A stretch of DNA of 64,000 bases, from NCBI RefSeq assembly GCF_031877795.1, contig NC_133940.1, positions 8,619,985 to 8,683,984 of the forward strand. Direction: 5' to 3'. The stretch's first letter is position 1; each line of letters starts with the position of its first letter. Under the pieces are notes generated by a model. The model had not been told where the DNA came from, did not search any database, and saw only the letters and a program-made list of their open reading frames with translations. The position numbers and the translations under genes are program-made. The DNA comes from Strix aluco. Lineage: Eukaryota > Chordata > Aves > Strigiformes > Strigidae. This document shows, piece after piece, positions 24,501 to 39,500 of the stretch.

Positions 24501-27500
24501 GGGCTCCTGCCTGTGCAGCGCCCAGGGGGGGTCCATAGCCCATGGCTGGGGCTGTGCTCTGCCAGCTCCAGGTCACTGGATGCCTGATAACCCCTCCTGT
24601 CTTCAGACTGGAAAATGGCAGCGGGGTTCAGGGGGCAAATAGGTGGGTGCTTGCTCTGTGTCCCCGAGGCGCTCGGGGGGGACTTACGCTGGATGCTGAA
24701 GCAGAACTTCTTCTGCTGGTAGGAGATGTAGCTGGAAACAGCCCCGATGAGCGCCATGGCCAGGGCGCTGGCGATGCCGGCGATTGTCCCGGTCTCAGCC
24801 ACTCTGCCTGTGAGGCACAGAGAAAGCAGGGTGATGGGTGATGGGGGCACACGCACCACCCATCCCATCCCGCCATCCCACTGCTGACCCCGTGGTCATG
24901 GTGGTACCCACCTCCACCGTAGTCGCTATCGGTGCTGCCTCCCGCACCTGCAAGAGACACAAGCCCATCAGTGGCCCTGCACCCCTCTGCTCGCCACGCC
25001 GGGTAGCCCGGGGGGAGCGGGCATGCAGGGGAGGGGTGGCGGCGTGGCCCCAGCGGCACCCCTGGGCTGGGGGCGAGCGTGGGCCCCTGTGGGGCACAGT
25101 GTCTCTGTTGCCCCACACCTCTGCCTGGCTGCCCGGGGCGGCTCATTGTTGCTTCTTGGAGGGGTCTGAAGCTGCTTCTCTCTCCTGCTGCTTGTGCTTG
25201 GGGGGAGCTTTGGGGGGAGCCTCCACAGGGGACAGCTCTGCTTTGCACAACAGTTAACCTCACCTCCGCCCCACGCTGCTCTCAGTGTAAAAAGTGGATA
25301 AATAAAACGCTGTCAGAGAGTTACACGGCATACTCGTGCTGTCACAGGGAGGTGACTGGCTAAGCTCCATAATGTCAGGGAATCTTCACTTGGCTTGAAG
25401 TCTATTTTAAAATCACCTTCCCTGGAGAAACTGGGCTGGGAGGAGAAGCTGCTCCTGCTGGAAGCTGCAGTCCTTACCAAGTCACTTACATCCTGAATTT
25501 ATGGAAGCAGGTCAGCATTGTATTAATGCCTCCGATGCTGTTTGTCCTTGGCACAGGGATTCATTAAATGTTGATTGGGCTTGTGGTGGTGTTCAGCTCT
25601 TTACTCGAGTGCTTTTAATATTTAATGCTGTGGATCCTCGCGAATGTGCAAGCTTATCCGATTGTTGCTGGTTTTCCTCCTTGTTTCAACCATTGGTGGT
25701 CGCGCGGTGGAAGGCAAACGAAGGCTTGTGCCGTCTCACGGCACAGAGGCGGGCATCTGCTTTCAAGGTGGATGGGGAGATATGGGTCCTGTCTGCCCTG
25801 GTGGCAGCTGGGGCTGCAGAGCCTCCATGGGATCAAAAATAATCACCTCCAACCACTGGCACGAGGTGTGACCATGGAGGCCAAAAACCATGTGTTCCCC
25901 TTTCCCCACGCGTGAGCTCCCGTCGAGAAGGCGAGCACCGCTCTGCGCAAGGTGGTTTATAGGAGTTGGGCCAATATGGTGATTATTGCCCAAGCTGTGA
26001 CTGCTAAAGCAAACAAACGTACGCAGGTCTACACTTACCTTTCTTCTTGTCTGGGCTATAACCGCCGTCCACGATGCTGGCCAGGTCGTCATCCGAAAAT
26101 CCTTTAAAAATAACAGGAACAAATGGAGGTTGGCACCTGAAGGGACACACAGCCCTGCCATGAGGTAGCGCCTCACATGTGCTCCACGGCAGAAGGGGAG
26201 TTCACCCTCTCAACCTGCATAAAGCCAAACTCACCCAGCAAAACACCAAAGCTGCCTTCCTGCGAGGGCAAATGCAGCCAGAGCTGCCTAGAAAACAACA
26301 TAACAGGAAGGAAAAATAGTGTGTGGTTTGCTTGGGATAAGAGTAATCCCGAAATCTGAGTGCTTTTGGATGGGCAGGGCCTGGAAATGGGACTTTTGGG
26401 GGATTCTGGGCAGTGGTCACCTGCGAGCATCACCCAGGGTGGGACTGGCCTCCTGCAAACCCCCGCTCCTGGAGAAATACTCCTCTGCTGGGAAGATGGA
26501 GGCTGCTCTATTCATTTGATTATTTTCTCTAAAACTCTCTGGCTATTTTCAAGAGCTGTGGGGGCTTTCTGTGCAGGAAGGCCCAGAGCAGGGTTTTGCA
26601 CCCATTTAAACCAGCGGCTCCCAGTCAGCCATCTGCTCCATCCCCCGTGAGAACAGGGACCAGCCAATAAGCAGATCTGCTTCTCTCACAATTACCAGAT
26701 GTTAACAAAATGTTTAACCCCAAATTATTTTAAGCTCATAAAAGAGGTAATAATTGACTTTAAGTCTAGCTTGAAAGAAATACCCCTGAATCAAAGTTTA
26801 AATACTACTGTATTACTTTTTTAACTGAAATACTGATGTACTTCATAGAATTATAGAATGGTTTGGGTTGGAAGGGACCTTAAAGATCCAACCCCCCTGC
26901 CATGGGCAGGGACACCTTCCACTAGCCCAGGTTGCTCAAAGCCCCGTCCAACCTGGCCTTGAACCCTTCCAGGGAGGGGGCAGCCACAGCTTCTCTGGGC
27001 AACCTGTGCCACTGTGTCACCACCCTCACAGGGAAGAGTTTCTTCCTTATATCTAATCTAGATCTACCTCTTCTCTTCTCCAGCTGAACACTCCCAACTC
27101 TCTCAGCCTGTCCTCACAGGGGAGGTGCTCCAGCCCCCTGAGCATCTTCGTGGCCTCCTCTGGACCCGCTCGAGCAGGTCCATGTCCTTCTGATGTTGGT
27201 GCCCGAGAGCTGGACACAGCACTGCAGGGGGGTTCTCACAAGAGCAGAGTAGAGGGGGAGAATCCCCTCCCTTGCCCTGCTGCCCACACTGCTCTGGATG
27301 CAGCCCAGGAGATGGTTGGCACTTTCGAGTTCATGAAATGTTTTGGCTGCTCAGCCTCGGCTGGCAGTGGAGGAGGGAGGAAGAAGCGGTTTGTGTGTGC
27401 AGTGGCCCTGCTGCCGGCGACCAGTGAGCCACTGGCAGCACTGGCCAGGCCCGGGCCCTGCGGGCAGGGAGCTGACTGTCCTCCCTCCCAGAGGGACAGA

Positions 27501-30500
27501 GCAGCCCCGGTGGAAGAACTGAGCACCAGCATGTCTCGCTACAGGTGAAGAAGTTATCTCAGACACGGTTGCAGTGGGAAGGTTTAACTCGTGCAGGACA
27601 GGCGCAGAGAAACAGAGTCTGGGAATCAGCAGCTGAATGAGTGGAGGTGTTGAACCCCTCAGCCCTGGCTCCAGAGGGAGCCTCGGGGCTCAGCAAGGAG
27701 TGTGATGGGAGAAGAGACCCAATGCTGAGCCAGCAAAAGGCTCCTCCTCTGATGCTCTGCTTTAGGAAGGGCTACCTTTGCCTTAAGGCAGTCTCTTCCA
27801 GGCTGTTATTCACCAGCTTACCACAAAAAAACAGATTTATGGGCTTAGTAATGAGTATAAAAAGAAAAAAATCCCTGACTATGCCAGAACCTGGAGAGGT
27901 CCCAAGCAGTCCAGGGTGCAGCAATGCTGGGGCAACACATGTGCTGGTTTGTGACTGGTGCCACGTTCCAGCGGTTCAACACCTCAACCTTTCCTGCAGG
28001 AGTCTGAAACCTCAACAAGCCCAGAATATCAAAGTGCAGACAAGTCACCTAGTTAATACAATCTAATAAAATATCTGACTATTAATTACATGTGTGAGCA
28101 GGGTATACAGCCATCTCGACATCAATAAACTAGCCGTGCAAAGTCTGTTTTCTAGCTCAAGTGCTCAAGGGAACAATCCTTGTAGACAAATGATTCATTC
28201 ACCGGAGTATTTTAGAGATGGAAAAAAAAATCTCCCAGCCCATAGCGTATGTTATGCCAGGACTAAAGCCTGCTCTAGATTTATGTCTTGGCAATGACTG
28301 CGAACCCCAACAGCACATGCCCTCGGTTAAATAGCTGTCAGGTACGGGGACGAGGGGGAACTTAACACAATCACCACAATTTAATGGGTCAGAAGAGACC
28401 CTGGGAAAGAAACTTGCAGACAGGCAACAGGTCATTAGGCAGAGCCCCTCTCTGCCAAGGTCCGCTGAGGCGGGGGCTCCTTCCCTTACTGCGTCCCTGG
28501 AGGAAGGGGCTGTGCTGCCTGCAGAAATATCCCCCTCCTCAGCACGGGCAGGGCAGGGGCAGCAGGGTGCTGGCTGCAGGCAGCACCCTCGGACAAGGCA
28601 GCGCCTCTGTTTCTCCTTACCCCGTCGCTTGGCGGGGATGGTGTCTGGCAGGGAGAGCCGAGGGGCCGGGGGGATCTCCCACAGGTCCCAGGGGACAGCG
28701 AGGCTGGTGGCGAGCAGAACCGAGAGGGGAAGTCAACATACCTTCACCTGGCCTTACGTCCGGCCTCCCAGCATCTTTCCCATCGTTCTTATCATCAAGG
28801 GCATCAGCCAAGTCAAAATCCATAGGATCCTTTGCTAGAAAACAACATGGGGGTTAGCAGTGCTGGCCACAGGCTGGGAAACTCTGCAATTAATTAATTA
28901 ATCAAGGAAATGTTTGGCTTTGCCAGAAAAAAAAGCTGGGGAAAGAGATGAAGCCCCCAACACAAGCATCTCCCAGTTTCACTATGCAGCATCGTGGCAG
29001 ATCTTCCAAACCCATCTCGTTTCGTGCGCCGCTGTGGTGAGAAACGTCACGTTCTTCCCGCAGAAAGTCTCGCGCCGTGGCTCGAGCGCCAGGCAATCGG
29101 GTAAATCAAGCCGGGTAGAAAAGGTCAGAGCCAAACGGGCGCTCCCGAGGGCCCAGCCAGCGGAGGGGAAGGAGGCAGCTGTGCCGCGCTGGCATGCCGG
29201 CTGGAGCAGCCTGTGAGTTGATTGCTTGGTGTTATTTTCCTCCACGAACCGCCCAGTTGGTACCCTGAGCAGCCCAGCTCTGACTGAGCAGCTATTGCCT
29301 TTGCTAAACGGCGGCTAAAACCACGGCGCAGAGCCAGCCTGAGCGCCTCAGCCCTCCCGCCAGCTCGCACCTTAGTTTATTCTGATCCAAAACTGGTATT
29401 ATTTTTTTAAAGCCTGGGAGCGCCTTTTGCCAAAACTCTGCCTGAGCAACGTGCCCGGTGACAGGGTGCCCTGAGCAACAGCTGTGCCAGAGGAGGTGGG
29501 GGAATGCAAAATGGTCCAAGAGTCGCTGAGACCCCCAGGGAGGGCAGGGTAATGCCGAGATACCCTGTCTGCCGTGTGTTTGGGTTTTTGTTTGGGTTTT
29601 TTTGTCTAGGTGTCCCATGTGAACAAACAGACCAGAGGCTGGAAATACCAGGGCAAGGGGCAGCGCTGCTGTCACGGCACATCCCGAAGCCTCTGCCTGC
29701 TGGCAGCAGAGCCGGGGCGAAGCCACGGAGGGTGGGGAGCTCACACTCACCTGGGTTATGCTTGGGGGGGGCCCTTGTAGTTTTTGGCTGCTTGGTTGTG
29801 CGGATGACATCCCAAAAGCTGTTGTCTGAAGGGAGGGGAGGAAAAAAGAGACAAGAATGATGTTACCTTCTGAAATGTGCATTTAGACAAGTGCTGGGAG
29901 GGGAACCTCCTCCCTGCAGGGAGACTGGGGCTGGGCTGGGACAGTTCAGTGCTCTGGTGTCTCTACAGCTTCAGCTGCCCCTGACACTGGGGGCAACCCC
30001 CCAGCCATGAGTGCCCTGGGGAATGCTAGCCCTTGGTGTGGGTGGTGGGCACCTTCGCGGGGATCCCCTGCACCCAGGGATGTGTCAGCAGGGCTTAAAT
30101 TTGAGAAAGGGACAAGCAGGGCTGCCAGGAAAATCCCCCCAAACATGCTGCTGGCAGAACACCCGCTCATGAGAGCTCTGCCACTGCAAGGGCAGCCCTG
30201 CACCAGCCCCCCCAGCTGCCCACGCCATGCAGGAGCAGGACCAGGCATGCTGAGAGGATACTTAAGGTTGTGCTACCTTGTCGATGAAATTTCCCACCTA
30301 ACAGCAGTTAACGGCTCCATCCTGGTTAAAAACTATTATAAATGCTGCTCGGTGAAGCCCCCAGTATGGCTCAGGCAGGGGTGCGTGGGCAGCAAGGGAG
30401 GGAGGACAGAGGAATGCTGGTGCTGACCCTCCTGGCACATCAGCAAGAGCCTGGAGCATCTCCTCTGCCAGCTCCACTATGACAGCAGAGCAGGAAGAGA

Positions 30501-33500
30501 TGGTCACCTTCTAATGTCACCTGTTGGTGGTCACCAAAACTTGCCAGAGCTCATCTGTCAACACCCGATCCCAGCCTCCCGGCTGCCGGGATGGCTCCTG
30601 ATTACCTCAGGGAGCGTTTTCCCCCGTCTGGAGCCCCAAAGGTGAGCACACATACACCCTCCCAGGGTGCAGGGAGCTCCGTAGTACCTGGCTTCCCCGG
30701 CCTGGGGAAGGGCTTTGCAGTCGGCTTGGCTGGTTTGGTGGTAGTCTCCAGAGGGGTGTCAAAGTAATCAGCCAGATCAAAGCCTGTTGCAGGAGAGAAG
30801 GGGTTACTAGAACCCCCATCGTTTGTGGGGATGGTGCGAGGCTGTCGGCATGCATCCCCCACACAGCAGCTCTGTGCGTGCTGGGCAAGCAATGCTGCAC
30901 CTCTGCCAGAGGCCACCAGCGCCTGCATCAGCACAGAGCTGAAAAGGACATCCAGCTGCTCTGCTGCTCGATCACAACCATACTGCAGAGCCTTCAAATC
31001 AGCCTGGCCATCGTTTAACTCTCCTCATCCAAGCTGTGGCTGCCACCCACCCCCAGCCTGAGCAACCCCGAAGTAATGTGTTTTGGGGAGAGACCCGCTG
31101 GTGTCCTGTGGCATCCCAAGAGACGGTGTGGATGAGAAGGTGCTGTGGGGACCAAGCTGGTGGCTGGGACCCACTCTGCTCCCTGCACGGCTGCCTGCCA
31201 GTGACCCTGGGCTGAGCAGAGCATGCACGAGAGAGGGGCCAGGGCACAGGAACCCGCCACGGGAGCCCCTCGGTGCCATCACTCAACCAAAAAGCACTCC
31301 CCAGGGAAGAAGAAACTTGGTGAGATGAAGCCTCGGCTTCAGCATGTGTCTGTTTCCCGGCGAGAACTTATTGGATCAAACAGCCTCTCGTTCAGGCTGA
31401 AGCCCTGCTTGTACTTCTGGCACTTGGCTTTTCTTGTCTCTACAAAAGACCACAGCGGCCAAGGAGCTGGACAGTCGGATTTGCTTAAATTTGTGCCAAG
31501 ATCCTCATGCAGAGGTGAGCAGATTCACTTCCGAGTGCTCCCCCGCTGCAGTTTATTTCAGGCTCCTCTGGCAGGGTTGAGCAACACTCGGCTCTTGTGA
31601 CTGTGCTATATTTAAGTAGGTATGTTTGGCCAGAACTGAGCCAGAGGAGCTGCCGGCAATGAAACTAGGGTGAATTTAAGGGAGCTTCCTCAACCAGGGC
31701 AGATGCTGTGGAGCCAGCCAGCCAGCACATCTGATGGGTACAAACAGTTGGAGAGACATTTTTCCCTGGGTGGGGAAATATCACCAGGCTGGGCCTTTCC
31801 ATGGAGCTCAGGGATATCTTGGAGTAAGAAAATGAAGGAAAATATCCTCTGGGCTCCCTCCTGGAAGGAAAGCTAGCAGGTGCCATGCAGCCAGGAACAA
31901 AAAGCCCTTGTGTAGCTGAGCAGTGATTTGTGTCTTTTCCATTAGGATACTGCAAAGTGTGCAAAATTCAGCCTTGGCCATAAATGCTCCATTGCCACTC
32001 GCCTTCAGCATGGACAGAAATATCAATATTAAATTCACTTGGGCTGTATGGGAGGAGCGCACATATGCACGCTGGCACCAGCTTTCTTACAGGCAAGGGA
32101 AGGTGCCCCAAAGCCTCTGGTAAGGCAGCAGCACCCAGCCACACACATGTGGCCCATGGTGTGGCTCGCACAGATCAAACCCCCCCACGCTGGAAAGCAA
32201 ACCCCACGCTGTGCTTAAATGGAATTTATGCAAGAAGGTCTCACCTGTCCCACCTGCCGGCTTTCTGGGGCCCTTGGGAGTGGCTGTGACAAAACAGACA
32301 AGGAGGAAAATGTTAGTTGTGGGCATCACCGAAAACGTGTCACTTCTGGTTTGAGAACAAATGGCAAAGATTTCACCACGAGCTCTCCAGCTGATCACCG
32401 TTGGTCTGCGTTTGTAAACCCGGAGCTCAGAGCCACGAAACCCCCACGCACGGGGCGCGTGGGCAGAGGAGCGGGACTGCCTGTGCACAAGGGTGAGCAG
32501 CTGCAGCCCTGTGCAGGATGGAGCCCAGAGCTCCGCGGGGCACAGCCTGGGGCCGAACGCTGCTTCTGTGCAGGCCAGCATCCCACCGAGCGGGAAGCAG
32601 AGAGCTGTAATGAAGTGCTCTGAATTAAGACTCCGGGAGACAGCACTAGAGCAAGGACACATACTGTACAGAACAGCGTGGAAAACAAGAATAAGCTGCC
32701 AATGTTTTGTTGTCCCCTGCCTGGTTAGTCAGTTAAATGACAGATGATTTCCAGCGCTGCATTATGTATGGGAGGTTCCCTGTCAGCTGGAGGAATTTTG
32801 GTGATACCCTGATGCTCACATCCCAGCTACCCTGGCCACTCATGGGCTAAAACAACCTCCAGTCAGCCTTCGGGGGGGTTATTTATTTTTTTTCACCCCC
32901 TGCAAACCACTATCTATTAATAGTGGCTAGCATTACCAAGTATATGAATAAATGATGAGCAAGAGTTGTGGCTGCTCTATTCCCATTAATTTCCATCTGC
33001 ACCTCTGAATACCAGAGTGCTTCTGCTGGGCTTCATTTCCAGTGTGCCGGTATGATTTGATGTGACCTGACTCCAGACCTTTCGTTTGCTTTTATTCCGG
33101 GGTTGATGCAGTGAGGTCCAGAGCAGGATGCAGCAGCTGGGGAGGCTGGAGGGACAGCACTGCCTCTTCGTGCCGCTCGTGGCTGGGAGTCCAGCCGGGG
33201 GAAACTCTGCTTTCCCTCTGCACGGGGTGGCCGTTTGGTGTTTCTAAGCAGGTCTCCCCACATACTGTACTAAAGAGCTTACTAAATCCTAGATGAGATC
33301 TCTCAGACCTGTGACCAAGTCCATAGTCTATCCTATCCCCCTCCTGCTGAGCCTGGCATGCCGCAGGAGAGATGCACGGAGCATCCTGACTCTTTTATTC
33401 CACATGAACTTCCAACATAACACAGTACAAGTGCTTGTGTGTTGTTAGACTATAAAGTAAGAGGTTTCAAACCCTGTTATAGCTTTCACTTAAATACTTG

Positions 33501-36500
33501 TAGGTGTATTTTGTGTGATCAGAGAGGCCGGCATGGCTTGCAGAGCGCTCCCCTCTACCACCCGACTGGGCGCTGGCTCTGGGGACGGTCACCATGAACC
33601 GCCTGGGGAGGGATGGGCAGTGAGGGGTCCTGGGCGACGCTGTCTCTGTGGCCAGGCAGCAAAGGGGAGCCAGCCACATGTCCGGGTGCAGACCACTCTT
33701 GGGCTCAGCCCCCCGCGCTGGGGGGAGGTGTGTGACATGCCCCGGGGAGGGAGATGAGCCTCCTCACATCAGCTGCTGTGCTGGCAGTTAGGTTATCTCT
33801 TCTGGGTGTAAAATGAGAGCTGCTCCATGGAATTCCCTCCCACCAGGGTGGTGCCAGCCCCCCACCAGCCCCGTGACCTCGCCACTGTTTCCGCCAGGCC
33901 TGAGGCTGAGCTCTGCCAGGCAGTCCCCTCAGTCACACAGCCCTTACATAAAAATTATATATTTCAAAGCCAAATATTAAATATCAGCATGCCAGCACCA
34001 AGGCACCCCTTTCAGAAATGAGTTTCCTTTCACTGACAGCTTACAATTGGAATTAAGTGAAGCAAAGCAGCAACCCAACATGCCATTTGCCCTCCCCAGG
34101 CACCGTATTGCAGTGGGATCAGGGAAGGACCCGGCGCTGCCCCTGCCCGGCCGGGCTCAGCGGGTTGCCCTCACCCACTGGAGAAGGAGAGTGGTTAGCG
34201 CATTAGCTTCCAGGCAAACAGGGTCATGTCTGATGGTAGGTGTTACTAATGAGTGCAAGGAAGCCAGAAAGACGTGTTCAGTGTCGTTGCTACATGAAAG
34301 CATTGGTGTGCCTCTGCAGTTTGCTCACGGGAATCAGAAAGTGAAGGGCACGTGGTCAGCAACCAGCTTCTCCAGGACTATCCCCAGTCCCACCTGTGGG
34401 CAAGCCCGGACGCCCCGTCTCCCTGGGCAGAGATGATGAGGTAGCCCACATCCTCCACCACCCTCCCACCAGCATTAGATCCCGAAGAATAAATTTCATC
34501 TATTTATGACTACTTGTTTTCTCCTCTTTAAAAGAATAAATAAATGTGACTTACGTCGCTTGGTGCTGAGGTCATACAGGGCATCTTCTAGGCTGAAGTC
34601 ACCTGGGTCGTCCCCATGACCTGGAGACAAAGAATCAGCGCTGGTTGTACTTGCTCCACACAAAGTAAACCACCTTTAAATATGGTGCGGCTAGACTCGT
34701 TTGCTCAAATTGCTTTAGTTTTTAGAGGGCTTTCTGTTTTTTTCCAAGCCTGACCCATCATCAGTGATGAGGAAGACATCAGCCTTCTCCAAATGCTGTG
34801 ACTGTTAAATTGCAGAGCAGTCATCTCTGGATTTTCCATTTGTCTGCCCTAATGGATGCGGTATAAAAACACATGCTATGCTTAAATTTGTCAAGGAGAG
34901 CCTACCAATTCATCTCTCGAGCTGCCATTCATCTGTGGCTGTGCTCACGATTATACGTTTGCTAAGCACCATGAAAACATTGGGACAGCGCAGACAAATT
35001 CAGAGAAAAACAAAAAAGCCCTATGCACCTCTTCTTTGCAAGTGCCTTCCAACATCAAAGGCTCCGTATGAAAATGCTGCTGCTGGCTGCCAAGCACAAC
35101 TTAGCATTTCAGAGACTGCCTGCATCATTCTGCCTTGGTAATGCAAACCAGGACCAAAGCCCCATCCCAGGGATACACCTGACAGGCACAGGCAGATTTT
35201 TTTGTTAGGGATGCCTCACCACAACTCCAGTCACTTTATAATATCCCGGGGATAACTCGGCGCTACGCTATGTTCTCCTGCGATAGGGCCAGCTAATCCT
35301 TCCTTTCTCTGTCTTTTTTTTTGCATCGCATTAATTACTGTTGACTTACCCTAGTTCTGAATGTATTTGTCTTGATAAATTCATGCTTTTACATCTCAGA
35401 GCATGCTGAGTAATTAATATCCTTTGGGTTTGCTAAGTACTGCAGCACTGCAAGAGAACATTAAAATGGCTTTCCTCTTATTCCTACTGCTAAATGGATT
35501 TAGCTATTGCCACCTGAGCTCCAGCGTGCTTCATGAATAAATTTAAAGCTTTACTGACAAGGACAATAACAACGGGAAGGCACCAGTCCATCAAAAAGCA
35601 GGTATCAGCATTTCGGTGAAAAACTTCTACCGAGAGTGGTCACTAAGTACTGCAACACCTCCAGCTCCGGTTTCACTTACTCACACATCACATCTCGTTT
35701 CATTTGCCATCTATTTAAATGTACACTCAGCCAACCTGAGGGTGATTTAAATGCAGGGTCTATGGCTGGAAAGTTGCTGTGAGCTTCTCTCCCCTGGCAA
35801 AGCACTTGGCGTTAAGCTACTGCCAGGTGGGTGTGTGTAAGAAAGACACGTGCCAGCCCAGGGCTCTGTTTCTCATGGAGATGAAGGATGCCAATGCTTC
35901 CCTGTGAGCCTGGAGGAGCGGGCGATGCCCCGTTGAAGGTGGAGCCCAGTTACCACCGTGTGAAATACGTGGAGCGAGGCATGCGGACGAGCCCGCTGCT
36001 CAGCACAGCAGCGTGGCAGGGCTGTGCTTGGCACCCTCAGCTTGGGTGTCACACACCCACACACCCCTCTGCTCCCTTGCCAAAATATCTGCCTCTTGGG
36101 CCTTACTGCTGGCAAAATATTGCCCCTGTGAGACAGGTGATGCTCTCCCGCTCCGACAGCCCGGATGAAGCCGCAGGGTTATAAAGTGGTCTGTCGATGC
36201 AAAGGGGCAAAGTAAGGAACATGCAAGACCAAACACCTGCCCAGCTGTAGTGCTTGCACGGGGTGCTGCCGAACCACCAGCACGGCCCTACTGAGACCCC
36301 ACAAGCTCACTACTGCTGTGGCTGACCATCCCAAGTTTGCTACTTTGGCAATTTCAAGCAGGCTCCCTTTCCCAGCATGGCTTTTTCCCCAGCTTTCAGG
36401 AACTGGCGTTGCTCTGTCATTCTTGTCTTTCTATTTTAAACTGTGTGTAAAAAAAGGTGGAAGGGGAAAAACCATGGCGCGTCTCTGGCGGGATGAGAAG

Positions 36501-39500
36501 CACGACAAACCTGACTGGGGGAAATGCGCCGTCGCTGCGTTTCGTTTCAGTTCCCCCTGCCTCCGCAGCGGGCAGGGCTTGCTGGCAGGGGGGATATGGT
36601 GGCAGCACCAAGGCTTGCATTGGTATGCTTGGAGCCATCCCTTCCCTCTCCCCCTGCTCCCTCTGCTCTCCGTGTTGAAGTAAATGTTAAGGGTGCTGAT
36701 TTGCTGCACTCTGATCCCTGCCATAAGCGCATCCTCCCTGTCCTTCACCTTTGATGTAGGAGCACAAATACAAGGTGAGGGGGAGCTGGCAGCCGTGGGG
36801 GTGTGGGCAGCTCGCCTGTTCTGCTGAAGGGCTACGGGGGTCATGGGGCTGCATGGAGATGACCCCTGGGGGGGGCTGCAGGCCCTGCAGGGAATGCAAG
36901 TGCCCCAAAAAATGGGCTTCCCCCTGCCTGGCTTTGAGGGGCTCACCGGACCCACCGGCTGAGCAGCATTTACACCTCCCTGGGTTTGGTGACAGCTCCC
37001 CTTGGCATCTCTCCCCACAGGACAAGAGGATGGTGCCACTTCCAAAATCATTCTCTAAAGAGCCAGCTAGCACATGAGTGGGTCCAGGGGGACAAAGGGT
37101 GCTCAGGGCCCTCCATCCTCAGGGGGCTGATGTAAAGCAGCACCCGCTACCATGTCCTGGTCTACAGCTGCATCCCGGGGAAATCCCCGCTGCCAAGGAG
37201 AGGCATGCACGCAGCCTGCCTGAAGGTTAGGAAAACTGTCAACACACTGAATCACCCAGTAAAACCTTCCCTAGGAGCTGTAGCGCTTGGCACAGCCTGT
37301 TTCCCAGGGCTTTCCCACCGCTGCCCATGGCAAACCCAGATCCTTTTCCAGGGCACTTTAAACCCAGGAATCCCCTAGGCGTTGCCAAGGATTAATAATA
37401 GATTGCCAGTTAATTGAAGCTGACAACATCTTTATTTCATGCAAAGGGTGTTATAGAGATGTATTACACCTTTTATGGATCAATAACCGAGCGCTGCCGT
37501 CAAAGACATGCAAACATGCCTGCTCGCTCCGACAGATAAGAGCTGAACGCTCTCCTCCTTATTCTTTTATTCAGTTATTAAGTGGTAACAAACGTGGCAC
37601 TTCACAGCCAGATGCTTAAAACCCAACCAGCAGTCGGTACGCATGTTTACCTTGCAAATGCAGTTTTTCAGGAGACAGCGCTGCTGCTCCCTGTGCTGTC
37701 TTGTGCAAATCTCTTTGCTCCTGGGGCCCTGGTCCTGCTCCGCGATCACTGGAGGAGAAGGTCTCCTGGTCTCCCAAAGCCCATCCTCTGATGGGAACCC
37801 ATGCACAGCACAGAATATCTTTTTATTAAGGGTTTATACTTTCCAGGAGAAGCTGGGGCACGTTCCTACATAGCAGAGCACCCCGCTGCTGAGCTGCAGA
37901 GGTGTTTGTAATGCATACTCATCAGTCGGGGTCGTGCATGCCCTGATGCTTCACCTCCCTTGCAGGATGTACCCACACAGTCTGCAACCTGTTACAGGAT
38001 TATAAAACCACTGATACGCAAAATCATCCTCTGCTGCTTGCTCGGTGTTGGGGAGTAGTACAGGATCTTCACTGGGCTTGACGATTAGGCTAGTTTAGGT
38101 TTTTTCCCACCCTTGCACTGAGTCCTTGGAAGAACTCTTGTCTCTGGCTGCTGGGAGCAAACGCACATCCCCAGGGGCAGCGGGGAGGCGATTCAAGCTC
38201 TGCGTGCCGACTGACCAAGGGCACTGGAGCATCTGCAGGGCTGCAGATCTATGGCAGGGGGGAGAACGGGCAAACGAGACATGTTTTCCATATTTTTCTT
38301 TAATATGACAATCAAAAAACCTGAGCTGGGACATCTCATGGTACCTAACAGGAATCCCTCAACACCAGAGTGGGGAGGTGGGGGGACCCCAAGGCTGTAG
38401 CTGTGCCGTGCAGAGGCTGTAAAACAGAGGTGAGAGTTACAGCCGAGCCCGCACCGCAGGCTCCCCCGCCTCTCACCAAGTCCCCTCGCCTTGCCGGGGG
38501 TATTTTTAATCAGAACTAGCTGCTCTTTGAAGGTAGAAGGGTTTTGTGCCTTAATGTATTCTCTCCTCATTATTTTCTGTAGCAGGCAGCTCAAACGCAC
38601 AATTGTACTCGTCAGCTTTTTAGTTTTTACAATTATATATATATTCTAATTAAGCCCCACTGTTTGACAAAGCTTGAATTACAGTATCATAATTCACACC
38701 CAGTATATTGCTAGGCCGTCTGTGGCAGTCGGAGTGAGGTGTATTCCATTTTTAGCGCCAGCCCACAGATCTCTTTGTGCAATATATATGTGTTTAGCTT
38801 CCCTGGGAATTGAGAGCCCGCGACGGTCTGAGATTGACAGCCCAGGAGATTACGGGAGAATGCAAAGCAGGTACAAGGGCAGCAGAAAGTAATTCAAACT
38901 GCCTGACTTTTATGCATCTACCTTAGGAGCGGCGCGGCAGGCAGCGGGCAGGAGAGCAGGAGGGAAGCGTGTGCTGAGGTAGCCAAAAGCACCAGGGGCT
39001 CCCCAGCGACCAGCCTCGTGGTTTTGGCTCTGAGTTACGGTGTTGGCACACGCAGGGGCACCCATGGCTGCGCTGCACCTCTGGGCAGGGTGCTGGGGAT
39101 GGAGGGTTTTTGGGTGCAGGGCCGTGTCACGCTGCTGGTGCTGGACTGCATCCTCACAGTGGTGTTTCCTGCTGTCTCAGCAAAGGCACAGCCCCAAAGG
39201 TCTGTGGGGAGCAAAAGGCTGCTCCTCCGCAGGTGCAAATCTGCTCTGCAGCAGCTGGGGTGCCTCTGGCAGCACCGGGGGTCCCCAGGAACCTCTCCTG
39301 GAGCTGGTGATGGCACAGTGGCACTGGCCAGAGCAGTGACCCCAGCCAGCACAGACCAGAGCTTCAGACTCACCAATGCTCTCCACCACCACTGCCTGGG
39401 CACCGGCCCCAGCCGCCTACCAAACATGTGGGAGATTTACTTGCAAGTGCCAAGTTGCTTGCAAATCTCAAGTTCTTGCTGACTACTGAGACCAAAGCAC

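Noticed and set aside
24407..25263. Long minus-strand ORFs (153 and 211 codons) over CD99L2 exons 8 and 9
   Set aside because: They read through introns 7-9. Only the parts bounded by splice sites (24688-24807 and 24912-24947) are coding.
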